Shown piece after piece: positions 8,325 to 16,022 of a stretch of 64,000 nt of DNA. The first letter of the stretch is position 1; each line of letters starts with the position of its first letter. The notes beneath the pieces are model-generated. The model was not told the origin of the DNA. It ran no database searches and worked only from the letters and a program-made list of their open reading frames with translations. The position numbers and the translations under genes are program-made. The stretch is taken from assembly GCA_963714425.1 (NCBI GenBank), contig CAVQOI010000004.1, positions 372,001-436,000 of the forward strand, in the 5' to 3' direction. This stretch comes from DATCYX01 sp963714425. Its GTDB lineage: Bacteria; Chloroflexota; Anaerolineae; Anaerolineales; UBA4823.

Positions 8325-9155
8325 TCAATCTGCCCTACCCTTGCCTTTGGTTTGCAAGGTGAGTGCAATCCACAATACCAACACAACCAGCACAACAGCC
8401 AGAACTATGGCAAACCAATCCTGAAGCGGACCAGGCCGTGGTTCAGGCGTTGGCTCTACGGAAGCCTCACCAGCGGGTTTTAAGGTGAGCACGAAAGCCA
8501 CCACATTGTTGATCTCTTCTTCGCTGAATGGCCCACCGTTCGCCTGGCTCCAGGCTGGCATCGGCGAGCCCTCGACCCCATTCGAGATCTCAGCTTTTAC
8601 CGAGATATCCGGGCGCACAGACGCGAAAGCTTTTGCCAGGGTTGCGCCTACGCGTCCCTCCCCATTGGTCCCATGGCAAACAGCACAGTTTTGATCGTAG
8701 AGGATAGCCCCTTGGTTAGGGTCTCCTTCGACCTCAGGAGGAGCGGTGAGCGCCGGTCGGGGGATGTAAGTAGGAGTAGGGGGGATGATACGCGCACCAC
8801 CGGTCTGCCAGCTGAGGATGTAAACCACCAGTGCGTCGATCTGCTCGGGCGTGAGCGGACCGCCAATCGCCTGGCTCCAGGGGGGCATAGGTGATCCGGG
8901 AATGCCGTTTTCTATCGTGGCGCGTACACCCAGATCGGGTCGAATGGAAGGCCAGTCCTTAGCCAGGGTGGCGCCCACCCGGCCTTCGCCATCCAAGCCA
9001 TGGCACATGGCACAGTTCTCCACAAAAAGGATGGCACCCTGTTCGAGTTGTTCTGGATCGGGAGCTTGCGCGCGGCCGTATGTGCGCGTCAGCAGCGCTG
9101 TTAAAGCCAGTGTGATGACCAGGCCAATCGTACGAATGCGGCTGATTGCTGGCAT
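8325..9155 (-). CDS. dihaem cytochrome c with C-terminal anchor
   Basis: The 276-residue protein has an N-terminal signal or anchor (about 8-28), two class I cytochrome c domains and a C-terminal membrane helix (about 245-267). The haem motifs are CAMCH (C48, C51, H52) and CAVCH (C156, C159, H160). Each domain has its likely Met ligand in 'GSPMPxWSQA'. The domains are strikingly alike ('CHGxxGEGRVGATLAK' in both), so they arose by internal duplication. A Pro-rich linker joins them. It is the last gene of the Rieske/cytochrome b operon and probably carries electrons away from that complex on the outer face of the membrane. Confidence 0.9.
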   Translation of the reverse strand: MPAISRIRTIGLVITLALTALLTRTYGRAQAPDPEQLEQGAILFVENCAMCHGLDGEGRVGATLAKDWPSIRPDLGVRATIENGIPGSPMPPWSQAIGGPLTPEQIDALVVYILSWQTGGARIIPPTPTYIPRPALTAPPEVEGDPNQGAILYDQNCAVCHGTNGEGRVGATLAKAFASVRPDISVKAEISNGVEGSPMPAWSQANGGPFSEEEINNVVAFVLTLKPAGEASVEPTPEPRPGPLQDWFAIVLAVVLVVLVLWIALTLQTKGKGRAD

Positions 9156-9162
9156 TATGTAC

Positions 9163-10008
9163 TCATTTCAACGTCAGCATGTAGGCGATCAAGTCGGCAG
9201 CATCCTGAGCTGTCAGGCTCTGGCCGTACGTCCCGGGCATGGCTACCAAATCAAAGCCGGGCACCAGGTAAGCTGGAGGGTTGACGATAGACTCCAACAG
9301 GTACTGCTCTGGCGTGGTCGCCTGACCCGTGTAATCGCTTTGGGTGTAGCGTGTGCCTGCCCGGTCGCTAATGCCAGGCTGGTCTGCGGTCGGCAACCAG
9401 GCCGGGCCGGTGTTGCCAGCAACATGACACCCCACACAACCTTGAGAAGAGGCGAGCGCTTCGCCAGTGCTAGCAACGCCTTCAGGCAGTTCCTGGGTGA
9501 TGTCGGTGCCAACCGGTGGACCTGCCAGAACCGGGGCTTGTTGCCGGTCAGGCGCAGTTGATTCCCAGTTCATAACAAAAGCGGCGATATAGCGAATTTG
9601 GTCTTCTCGCAACGGGCCGCCAAAGTGGTCAGACCAGGCGGGCATTGCCGGGCGCACATTGCCCGGATAGAGCTCCGGGCGTGTGGAGTTCAGCCTCCCA
9701 CTGGAAACGGTGGCGACGATATAGTCCTCCAATGTGCCACTCCAGCCCACATCGGTTAGACGACCGTTGAAGAAGTACTGATCGTTGAGGGGCGGGCATA
9801 GTCCGATCGTTCCCTCGCCTTGCGGGCCATGGCAACCCCTGCAATTGATATCAAATAGCTCTGCACCCACCTCGATCGCCTGGGCACGCTGCTGCTCTAC
9901 CATGCGTGCCATGCGTTCCTCTTCCCGGAGCCCTTGGTAGATGAGCACAGTACCGGTTGCAAAGACCAGTAAAATCCCTAAGGTAATCTCAAGCTGTACG
10001 CGTGACAT
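9163..10008 (-). CDS. dihaem cytochrome c, membrane-anchored
   Basis: This 281-residue protein has one N-terminal membrane helix (about 7-26) and two haem-binding motifs, CRGCH (C56, C59, H60) and CVGCH (C191, C194, H195). 'RPAMPAWSDHFGGP' probably supplies the Met ligand of the first domain. The C-terminal helix 'AADLIAYMLTLK' is typical of class I cytochrome c. It lies 30 nt after cytochrome b and 7 nt before the other cytochrome c gene, so the four genes are surely co-transcribed. It most likely takes the place of cytochrome c1/f in a bc-type quinol-oxidising complex. Confidence 0.9.
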   Translation of the reverse strand: MSRVQLEITLGILLVFATGTVLIYQGLREEERMARMVEQQRAQAIEVGAELFDINCRGCHGPQGEGTIGLCPPLNDQYFFNGRLTDVGWSGTLEDYIVATVSSGRLNSTRPELYPGNVRPAMPAWSDHFGGPLREDQIRYIAAFVMNWESTAPDRQQAPVLAGPPVGTDITQELPEGVASTGEALASSQGCVGCHVAGNTGPAWLPTADQPGISDRAGTRYTQSDYTGQATTPEQYLLESIVNPPAYLVPGFDLVAMPGTYGQSLTAQDAADLIAYMLTLK

Positions 10009-10038
10009 GTTGTTCCCATACCCTCCTATGACCCATGA

Positions 10039-11709
10039 TCACTCCCTTCCATGATACCTGTGCAAGAATACGTGTCGCTCGTAGGTCTTCACATCGCCGC
10101 TGACGAGATCATCCCATACGATGCGTAACGTTACCTTGCGTAAGTCTTCCTGCCAATCTTCAACCAACATGACTGCATTCGCGTTGGGAAGGCGCTGGTA
10201 GGCTTGGAGGCTCTCGTTCGTGGCTGCTTCAGTCACACGCTCGCTATATTCAGCAAATAACTCCGTCAGCTGGGGACATCCCGAATTAATTTCTGGACAC
10301 AGATTCCTCGGAATCGTATCGCTCACCTCGTACACTCCCACACGCAGCTGTTCATAGGGCACCTCCCGGAGCGGTCCCACTCCTTCTTCAGGCGCCAAAT
10401 CCTGGATGATGCGTGTCGCTGCAGGTGTTTGGATGCCATATTGGGGTAGGCCCATGTAGCTAAGCACCACAATCGCCAGCGTAAACAGTAAGCCAAAGGC
10501 TACCGCCACCGGGCGTTTAAACAGGCTGCGGTGCGGGTTGCGATCTATGTACGGAACTGCAAGTAACAACCCAGCAAGGATTGTGGGGAAAACAATACCC
10601 ATGATCTGCTTGCTGTTGAGCAAAGCGCTTAATTCGACTTTGATGCCAATGCCAGCTAACAGACCTTCAATGATAGTAGCTGGATCGATTTTTAACATGC
10701 CTTGCAGCCACCAGAAGTACCAGGGCGCCTTGGTGTCGAGCGGAGTCTGTTGAGGATTGGCGACGTGCTCTAGCTCGGCATGCCAATTGCCTACAGTCAC
10801 CATGGCGACCATTACGAATAAGCCCAGAGCGGTCAGGAATACTTCGTGAGTTAGCAGGTCGGGGATGTAATCGATGCGCTGCTTGGCTTCTCTTTTGACT
10901 TCTGGAGAGACCTGGTCTTCCTCGATACGCGCAGGTAAGGAGATCCCGTGCTCGCGAGCAACCTTGTAGTAGTGGATACTGATGACCCAGACCGCCAGCA
11001 GCGGGAATAAAACGACGTGGAAAAGATAAAAACGCAGCAAGCCACCAGCGCCAATATCTGGAGCGCCACGCAACAACAGGTTGACCTGTTCGCCGAACAG
11101 AGGCGCCGCCTCTGCCATGCTCGTTCCGATAGTAACCGCCCAGTAGGCGAGCTGGTCCCAGGGGAGCAGGTAGCCGCTAAAGCTTAGGAACAATGTGATG
11201 CCTAACAATATCACCCCAGTCAACCAGGTAAAAGTGCGGTCCTTTTTATAAGATCCGGTCAGGAAAGTGCGCAGCATGTGCAGGACGGCGAAGATCACCA
11301 TCCCCTCTGCACCCAAGCGGTGCAGGTCTCGCAGTACCTGACCAAAAGGCACATTGCTCATTAGATCCAAAATGGAGGTATAGGCTTCTGACGGGGAGGG
11401 CGTGTAATAGATCATTAAGATCAGCCCGGTGAACAGCTCCACGAAAAAGAAGAAGCTGGTGAAAAACCCCAACCGGAAGGTATGGGCAAAGATCGTGCTG
11501 CCCTTCTCGTAATAGCGCGGGCGGATATGGAACAGGAAGCTGGTAGTGTGCACCTTGTAACGCGGGTTCGGCTTCTCCGTGGGCGGATCGCCGCGCATCA
11601 CGGCGCGCAGCTCGTCCAGACCCATCCCAGCGGTGATGATGCGCACACGCTGGTTGAGAGCTTCGAGTGCCTTCTTACGAAAATCTTGGATATTGAGCGA
11701 CTTCAGCAT
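10039..11709 (-). CDS. cytochrome b subunit of a bc-type complex
   Basis: The 556-residue protein is the quinol-oxidising, dihaem membrane subunit. Haem ligands H130/H144 and H231/H246 are 14 and 15 residues apart; the 15-residue spacing in the second pair is the cytochrome b6 pattern. The Qo-site motif PEWY appears as 'APWY' around residue 320. Both N-terminal (b6-like) and C-terminal (subunit IV-like) halves are in one chain. Beyond the last helix (about 430-450) is a ~110-residue soluble tail with a Cys pair (LCPEINSGCP), unlike standard cytochrome b. It follows the Rieske gene by 45 nt. Confidence 0.93.
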   Translation of the reverse strand: MLKSLNIQDFRKKALEALNQRVRIITAGMGLDELRAVMRGDPPTEKPNPRYKVHTTSFLFHIRPRYYEKGSTIFAHTFRLGFFTSFFFFVELFTGLILMIYYTPSPSEAYTSILDLMSNVPFGQVLRDLHRLGAEGMVIFAVLHMLRTFLTGSYKKDRTFTWLTGVILLGITLFLSFSGYLLPWDQLAYWAVTIGTSMAEAAPLFGEQVNLLLRGAPDIGAGGLLRFYLFHVVLFPLLAVWVISIHYYKVAREHGISLPARIEEDQVSPEVKREAKQRIDYIPDLLTHEVFLTALGLFVMVAMVTVGNWHAELEHVANPQQTPLDTKAPWYFWWLQGMLKIDPATIIEGLLAGIGIKVELSALLNSKQIMGIVFPTILAGLLLAVPYIDRNPHRSLFKRPVAVAFGLLFTLAIVVLSYMGLPQYGIQTPAATRIIQDLAPEEGVGPLREVPYEQLRVGVYEVSDTIPRNLCPEINSGCPQLTELFAEYSERVTEAATNESLQAYQRLPNANAVMLVEDWQEDLRKVTLRIVWDDLVSGDVKTYERHVFLHRYHGRE

Positions 11710-11754
11710 AAAACCTTCCCAGTAACTGGATGATTGGGGGTTAACAGCCTGAGA

Positions 11755-12312
11755 TCAGGCGTGCACTTCGCCGGGAATGCGTCTGCCGGTATCGACACTG
11801 ATGACAGCATCTGGCCGGTCCGGAAGAATCATCGGCGAACCATCTGTGGATTCTGCCAGCACCTCTCCGGTATTGGGGTCTACAGCCTGGACGACAAACC
11901 GGTCGAGAGAGCGAGGCGCTGGTCCCTGGATGTAGGTCCCATCTGGCTGAAATTGAGACCCATGGCAAGGGCAGATGAATTTGCCTTCCTGCGAATTCCA
12001 GTTGTACAGACAGCCAAGATGGGTGCACACTTTGTAAAGCGCCATGACACCCTCAGGCGTGTTAGATAACCAGAGTTTCACCTTTGGATAATTTACTGGC
12101 TCCGCACCTGATGCCGGCAACTCAGACACTTTGCTGGCAGGGAACATTCCGCCGAATTCCCCTTCCTTAAACCTGGGCATGGAAAATAGATAGGTAACTC
12201 CACCCAGGTTTACTGTTAGGAATCCCAAGGAAGCCAGCCATGCGATGTTCAAGAATTCGCGCCGGGTGACCTGCTTTTTTCCGCTCGTTTCCTCATTGGG
12301 AGTATCCGCCAT
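11755..12312 (-). CDS. Rieske iron-sulfur protein of the bc-type complex
   Basis: This 185-residue protein has an N-terminal twin-arginine-like anchor (TRREFLNIAW plus hydrophobic stretch to about residue 44) and a Rieske [2Fe-2S] domain. Cluster ligands are C96, H98, C114 and H117, with the disulfide pair C101 and C116 (boxes CTHLGC and CPCHGS). It accepts an electron from quinol at the Qo site of the cytochrome b encoded next and passes it to the cytochromes c. It is the first gene of the operon and has a well-spaced promoter upstream. Confidence 0.95.
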   Translation of the reverse strand: MADTPNEETSGKKQVTRREFLNIAWLASLGFLTVNLGGVTYLFSMPRFKEGEFGGMFPASKVSELPASGAEPVNYPKVKLWLSNTPEGVMALYKVCTHLGCLYNWNSQEGKFICPCHGSQFQPDGTYIQGPAPRSLDRFVVQAVDPNTGEVLAESTDGSPMILPDRPDAVISVDTGRRIPGEVHA

Positions 12313-12344
12313 TCCACGCTCTCCTTATTCGGATATTGTTGATC

Positions 12345-12373
12345 ATATTACTACTTTGAGAATTGTATCACAA
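12345..12373 (-). promoter_or_regulatory. promoter of the Rieske/cytochrome operon
   Basis: On the minus strand TTGTGA (12373-12368) and TAATAT (12350-12345) are separated by exactly 17 nt, placing the start of transcription near 12338, 26 nt before the Rieske gene. An inverted repeat ATTGT-ATC-ACAAT (12362-12374) covers the -35 box and could be an operator. Confidence 0.6.
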
Positions 12374-12576
12374 TGACATACTCGAAACAAGATAAAATTG
12401 ATACACAAACCATAGTTACAACGCCTAAGTTTACCAAAATCCTGCCAGGCTGTCATACAACCTGTAAGGGAATTCGAGTGATTTTCGATGGCGCAAAGGG
12501 GTGATATCCCCATCACCCGAGATTCAAAGCTATGGTATGATGCCTGAGAAGAACACGTCTGGTACAGGAGGGTGTG

Positions 12577-12948
12577 ATGTCCCTATCGGATATTCACGGA
12601 CGGCTTGCCAATACTGCTTTGATTTTCATTGGCATCATGGCGGTTTGGGGTGTGTGGCGCGCTTTTCGCAAGCAAGGGATGGACAGCTCCTACTGGGGGG
12701 CGCTTGTGATCGCAGAAATCTTGCTCATTGTCCAGGGAGCGTTTGGAGCTTACCTGTGGATTTCCGGCGAACAACCCGGCCGCGGCGTGCATATTCTTTA
12801 CGGAGTTGTTTCCATTCTAATCATCCCCGGGCTGTACGCCTACACCCGCGGTGAAAATGACCGGCGGGTAATGATGATCTACGCGGTGACCCTGATCATC
12901 GGTGTGGGGATCATCCTGCGCGCCATGAGCACCGCTTTCGGTCCATGA
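12577..12948 (+). CDS. small four-helix membrane protein
   Basis: The 123-residue protein has four predicted membrane helices (about 11-28, 41-62, 75-90, 99-117). I start it at the ATG at 12577, 5 nt after AGGAGG, rather than at the in-frame GTG just before. A His near the N-terminus (DIHGRLANTA) and another at the start of helix 3 (RGVHILYG) could bind haem, which would fit the divergent respiratory operon, but this is speculative. A TATGAT at 12536-12541 may be its -10 box. No named family recognised. Confidence 0.7.
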   Translation: MSLSDIHGRLANTALIFIGIMAVWGVWRAFRKQGMDSSYWGALVIAEILLIVQGAFGAYLWISGEQPGRGVHILYGVVSILIIPGLYAYTRGENDRRVMMIYAVTLIIGVGIILRAMSTAFGP

Positions 12949-13016
12949 CGGGCGTCCACCACCGGATGCAATCCGACAATCCCCGATAATTAAATACAGT
13001 TTCAAGTGGGTTTCGC

Positions 13017-13045
13017 TTTACTTTTGCTTAAATATTATATATAAT
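13017..13045 (+). promoter_or_regulatory. promoter of the gntR-methyltransferase cluster
   Basis: TTTACT (13017-13022) and a perfect TATAAT (13040-13045) are 17 nt apart, 48 nt before the regulator gene. The -10 box is the right half of the palindrome ATTATATATAAT (13034-13045), a possible operator for the regulator itself. The genes that follow run in one direction with small gaps, so this may be the main promoter of the cluster. Confidence 0.6.
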
Positions 13046-13093
13046 GTATTATCCATTGTAATCACCGGTCATTCTTGCACGGGCGGGGTTAAA

Positions 13094-13837
13094 ATGAACG
13101 ATACTGCTGATGATGACATCCTTCAGCGTAAAAGCTTGAAAGATGAAGTCTTCCAATTCCTTCATCGGCGCATTGTGGCGGGGAAATACGCGCCTGGAGA
13201 GTGGCTACGCCAGGAAGAGCTCTCCACACAGCTAGGCGTCAGCCAGACACCCGTAAGGGAAGCGCTCGACCTGCTGGTTTCCGCTGGGCTGGCTGAACGC
13301 GTACCGTACCGGGGTGTTCGGGTACTCCAATTAACGAATGAAGAGATTGTGGACGCCTACGTACTGCGATTGATCCTGGAAACTGCCGCCGTACGCCTGG
13401 CAACCCGCAATATCACGCAGGAGCAAATCGACATCCTCTACGAGACTGTGGAGCAAACCAGGAACATGGTCACTCTTGACGATATGTCCACCCAACGGCA
13501 ATTGAACAAAAAATTCCATATATCCATCGTTTCCGCAGGTGGCAATGCGTTGCTGACCCACCACTATGAATCGGCTTCCAACCGCTTCCCGGATTGGATG
13601 CTGTACGAATACATGTTCCGTCACCCTGAGCTTCTGCATTCCAGCCTGAAACGCGAGTACCTGGAACACAAAGCAATCGCGGATGCCTTAGCAGCCCGCA
13701 ATCCCGACCTGGCGGTACACCAGGTTGTCGAGCATATCCACAATCTGAGGCAAGAGTTCGAAGAATTCCTTGAAATCCCCAGCCAGCTGCTGCGAGAAAA
13801 AGAGGCGGAGACAGCCGTGCTCTGGATGCACACCTGA
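13094..13837 (+). CDS. GntR-family regulator, FCD (FadR-like) subfamily
   Basis: The 247-residue protein has an N-terminal winged helix (about 15-80; 'GVSQTPVREALDLL' is the typical recognition helix). Its all-helical C-terminal FCD ligand-binding domain spans about 90-230, with conserved acidic and His residues for metal or carboxylate binding. FCD regulators usually respond to small organic acids and repress neighbouring catabolic genes. It lies 53 nt upstream of the corrinoid protein gene in the same direction and is probably the local sensor of the methylated substrate or its product. Confidence 0.9.
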   Translation: MNDTADDDILQRKSLKDEVFQFLHRRIVAGKYAPGEWLRQEELSTQLGVSQTPVREALDLLVSAGLAERVPYRGVRVLQLTNEEIVDAYVLRLILETAAVRLATRNITQEQIDILYETVEQTRNMVTLDDMSTQRQLNKKFHISIVSAGGNALLTHHYESASNRFPDWMLYEYMFRHPELLHSSLKREYLEHKAIADALAARNPDLAVHQVVEHIHNLRQEFEEFLEIPSQLLREKEAETAVLWMHT

Positions 13838-13890
13838 TCACGCACCCACCGCCCTCAAAAATCCAAACATACAAACATCAGGAGAAGAAA

Positions 13891-14544
13891 ATGCAAACCG
13901 AAGAATTATTCGAAGCCATGGCGCAAAGCATCATCGATGGCGATTCAGACATCGCAGCCGATCTGGCAAAACAGGCGATCGATAGTGGTATCGATCCGCT
14001 CATAGCCATCAACCAGGGCTTCGTCCCCGGAGTAAACTTCGTGGGCGACCAGTTCAGCTGCGGTGACATGTTCCTACCTGAGCTGGTGATGGCAGGCGAG
14101 GCGATGAAAACCGCCATCAGCGTGCTGGAGCCTGAGATGTCGCGGCGCGGGACCGAGAGGCAGGTATATGGCAAGGTCGTGCTGGCGACGGTCCAGGGTG
14201 ATATTCACGACATTGGGAAAACGTTGGTAGGCACCATGCTCTCGGCTTATGGCTTTCAAGTGTACGACCTGGGCGTGGACGTGGCGATTACCGAAATCGT
14301 GCAGAAAGCACGCGACGTTGATGCAGATATCGTCGCCCTGAGCGCGCTGCTAACCACCACGATGGTGCGCCAGAGGGATGTCATCGAGGCCCTGGATGAT
14401 ATCGGCTTGCGCCAGCGGATCAAGGTCATCGTTGGTGGCGCACCAGTTACACAGGAATGGGTGCAACAGATCGGCGCAGATGGCTACAGCGAGGATGCTG
14501 TGGGCGCGGTGGGTCTGGCAAAGAAGCTGCTGGGTGTCACGTAG
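13891..14544 (+). CDS. corrinoid protein of a methyltransferase system (MttC/MtgC-like)
   Basis: The 217-residue protein carries the methyl group on cobalt between two methyltransferases. Residues 1-90 form the helical cap domain (B12-binding 2). Residues 91-217 are the cobalamin-binding Rossmann domain with 'GDIHDIGKTLV', in which H106 is the lower cobalt ligand, and the later 'VGGAPVTQEW' loop. Its length is normal for MtmC/MtbC/MttC proteins. It is the only corrinoid protein in a cluster with five methyltransferase paralogues, so it probably serves several of them. A clear AGGAG precedes the start. Confidence 0.94.
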   Translation: MQTEELFEAMAQSIIDGDSDIAADLAKQAIDSGIDPLIAINQGFVPGVNFVGDQFSCGDMFLPELVMAGEAMKTAISVLEPEMSRRGTERQVYGKVVLATVQGDIHDIGKTLVGTMLSAYGFQVYDLGVDVAITEIVQKARDVDADIVALSALLTTTMVRQRDVIEALDDIGLRQRIKVIVGGAPVTQEWVQQIGADGYSEDAVGAVGLAKKLLGVT

Positions 14545-14565
14545 CGCGTGCCAGAGGCAATCCCC

Positions 14566-16017
14566 ATGAGCAAACGCATCAAGCCAATCACTAACCCTAA
14601 ACTAAAGCTGGACGTACTTTCACCGGAGGAAGTCCAGCGCATCCACACTGCCACATTGGATATCATCGAATCTGTCGGCGTGCGCTTCCCGTCCGAGCGA
14701 GCGCTAGAAATATGGGCTGGCAACGGCGCCCAGGTGAACCGGGATACGTTCGTCGTCAAAGTCCCGGGGCACATCATCGAGGAGGCACTCAAGCATGCCC
14801 CGCCTGCCTATTCCCTCGCAGCACGTGAGCCATCCCAGGATTTGCCTTTGGATGGCAACCATGTCTTCGTGGGCACCGATGGTTGCGGCGTCGAAGTGTT
14901 GGACATCCACGACGGCAAGCGGCGCACATCCTGCCTTCAAGATGTAGGGGATATCGCCCGCATCGCGGACGCACTCGAAGAGATCGCCTTTCACTGGGTC
15001 GCAGTCTCAGCCCAGGATGTCCCCCCTGCCACGCGCGGCTTGCAAGAGCTGCGCGTCGTGTGGGAGAACTCGACCAAGCACGTGCAGACCGAATCAATCT
15101 ACCACGAGGGGGAGGCACGCGCGGCGATTGAGATGGCAGCTGCTATTGCTGGCGGGCGGGAGGCGTTACGCAAGCGTCCAGTGCTCTCCCTGATGCAGTG
15201 CACTGCTCCCCCTTTGGGCCACGACGGCGGCAGCCTGGACGCGGCTTTGATCGCCGCTGAAGCTGGCGTGCCCACCGGGTTCATGACCATGGCAGCCAGC
15301 CTGACCACTGGTCCGGCATCCGTGGCAGGCACACTACTGGTCGGAAATGCCGAAGTGATCAGCGCCACGGCACTGCTGCAGCTCGCATACCCCGGCGCGC
15401 CGGTGTTTTACGCGGCAGCGCAAACTGCCTCTGACCTGCGCACTGGCGCCTACACTGGTGGAGGTCCGGAGGATTTTCTCTTCGGCGCTGCCACCAATGT
15501 GCTCTCCGATTATTACAATATCCCCCTTTCGATGGGATCCTTCGCCACCGGTGCCAAAGAGCCAAACTGGCAGGCGGGAATTGAAAATTCCCTGTCGACC
15601 TTCATGGCATGCGTAGCTATGTCGGACATGCTCCTGGGGGTAGGTTTGCTGCACGGCAGCCGCATCTGGTCCTACGCGCAAATGCTGATGGACTGCGAAA
15701 TTTATTCCATCGTCCACAAAATGATGCAAGGCATCCAGGTCGACGACGAGAGCCTAGCGCTGGACGCAATCCGCAACGTTGGACCGGGCGGCAATTTCCT
15801 GACGCAAAAACACACACTCAAACACATGCGTGATCTCTTCGTGCCGCAATTTATGGACCGGCGCACATATAATGCCTGGGAGGAGAAAGGGGACAACGCC
15901 CGTGATTGGGCATTGGCAAAGGCGAGAGACATCCTGGTAAGCCACCGACCTGACTCGCTCGACCCGGGTCTGTCGTCAGAGCTTCAGCGCATTATTGCTT
16001 CTGTGGAGAGCAGGTAA
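14566..16017 (+). CDS. MttB-superfamily corrinoid methyltransferase, paralogue 1
   Basis: This 483-residue TIM-barrel protein belongs to the trimethylamine methyltransferase superfamily (COG5598), which moves a methyl group from a quaternary or tertiary amine to Co(I) corrinoid. AGAGG 8 nt upstream favours the ATG at 14566 over an in-frame GTG at 14548. The frame has no amber codon, so there is no pyrrolysine; it is an MtgB-like non-Pyl member. Recognisable blocks are 'GTDGCGVEVLDIHDGKRR' and the C-terminal 'GPGGNFLTQKHT'. It lies 21 nt after the corrinoid protein gene, the typical partner arrangement. The substrate cannot be told from sequence. Confidence 0.9.
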   Translation: MSKRIKPITNPKLKLDVLSPEEVQRIHTATLDIIESVGVRFPSERALEIWAGNGAQVNRDTFVVKVPGHIIEEALKHAPPAYSLAAREPSQDLPLDGNHVFVGTDGCGVEVLDIHDGKRRTSCLQDVGDIARIADALEEIAFHWVAVSAQDVPPATRGLQELRVVWENSTKHVQTESIYHEGEARAAIEMAAAIAGGREALRKRPVLSLMQCTAPPLGHDGGSLDAALIAAEAGVPTGFMTMAASLTTGPASVAGTLLVGNAEVISATALLQLAYPGAPVFYAAAQTASDLRTGAYTGGGPEDFLFGAATNVLSDYYNIPLSMGSFATGAKEPNWQAGIENSLSTFMACVAMSDMLLGVGLLHGSRIWSYAQMLMDCEIYSIVHKMMQGIQVDDESLALDAIRNVGPGGNFLTQKHTLKHMRDLFVPQFMDRRTYNAWEEKGDNARDWALAKARDILVSHRPDSLDPGLSSELQRIIASVESR

Positions 16018-16022
16018 GCCTC

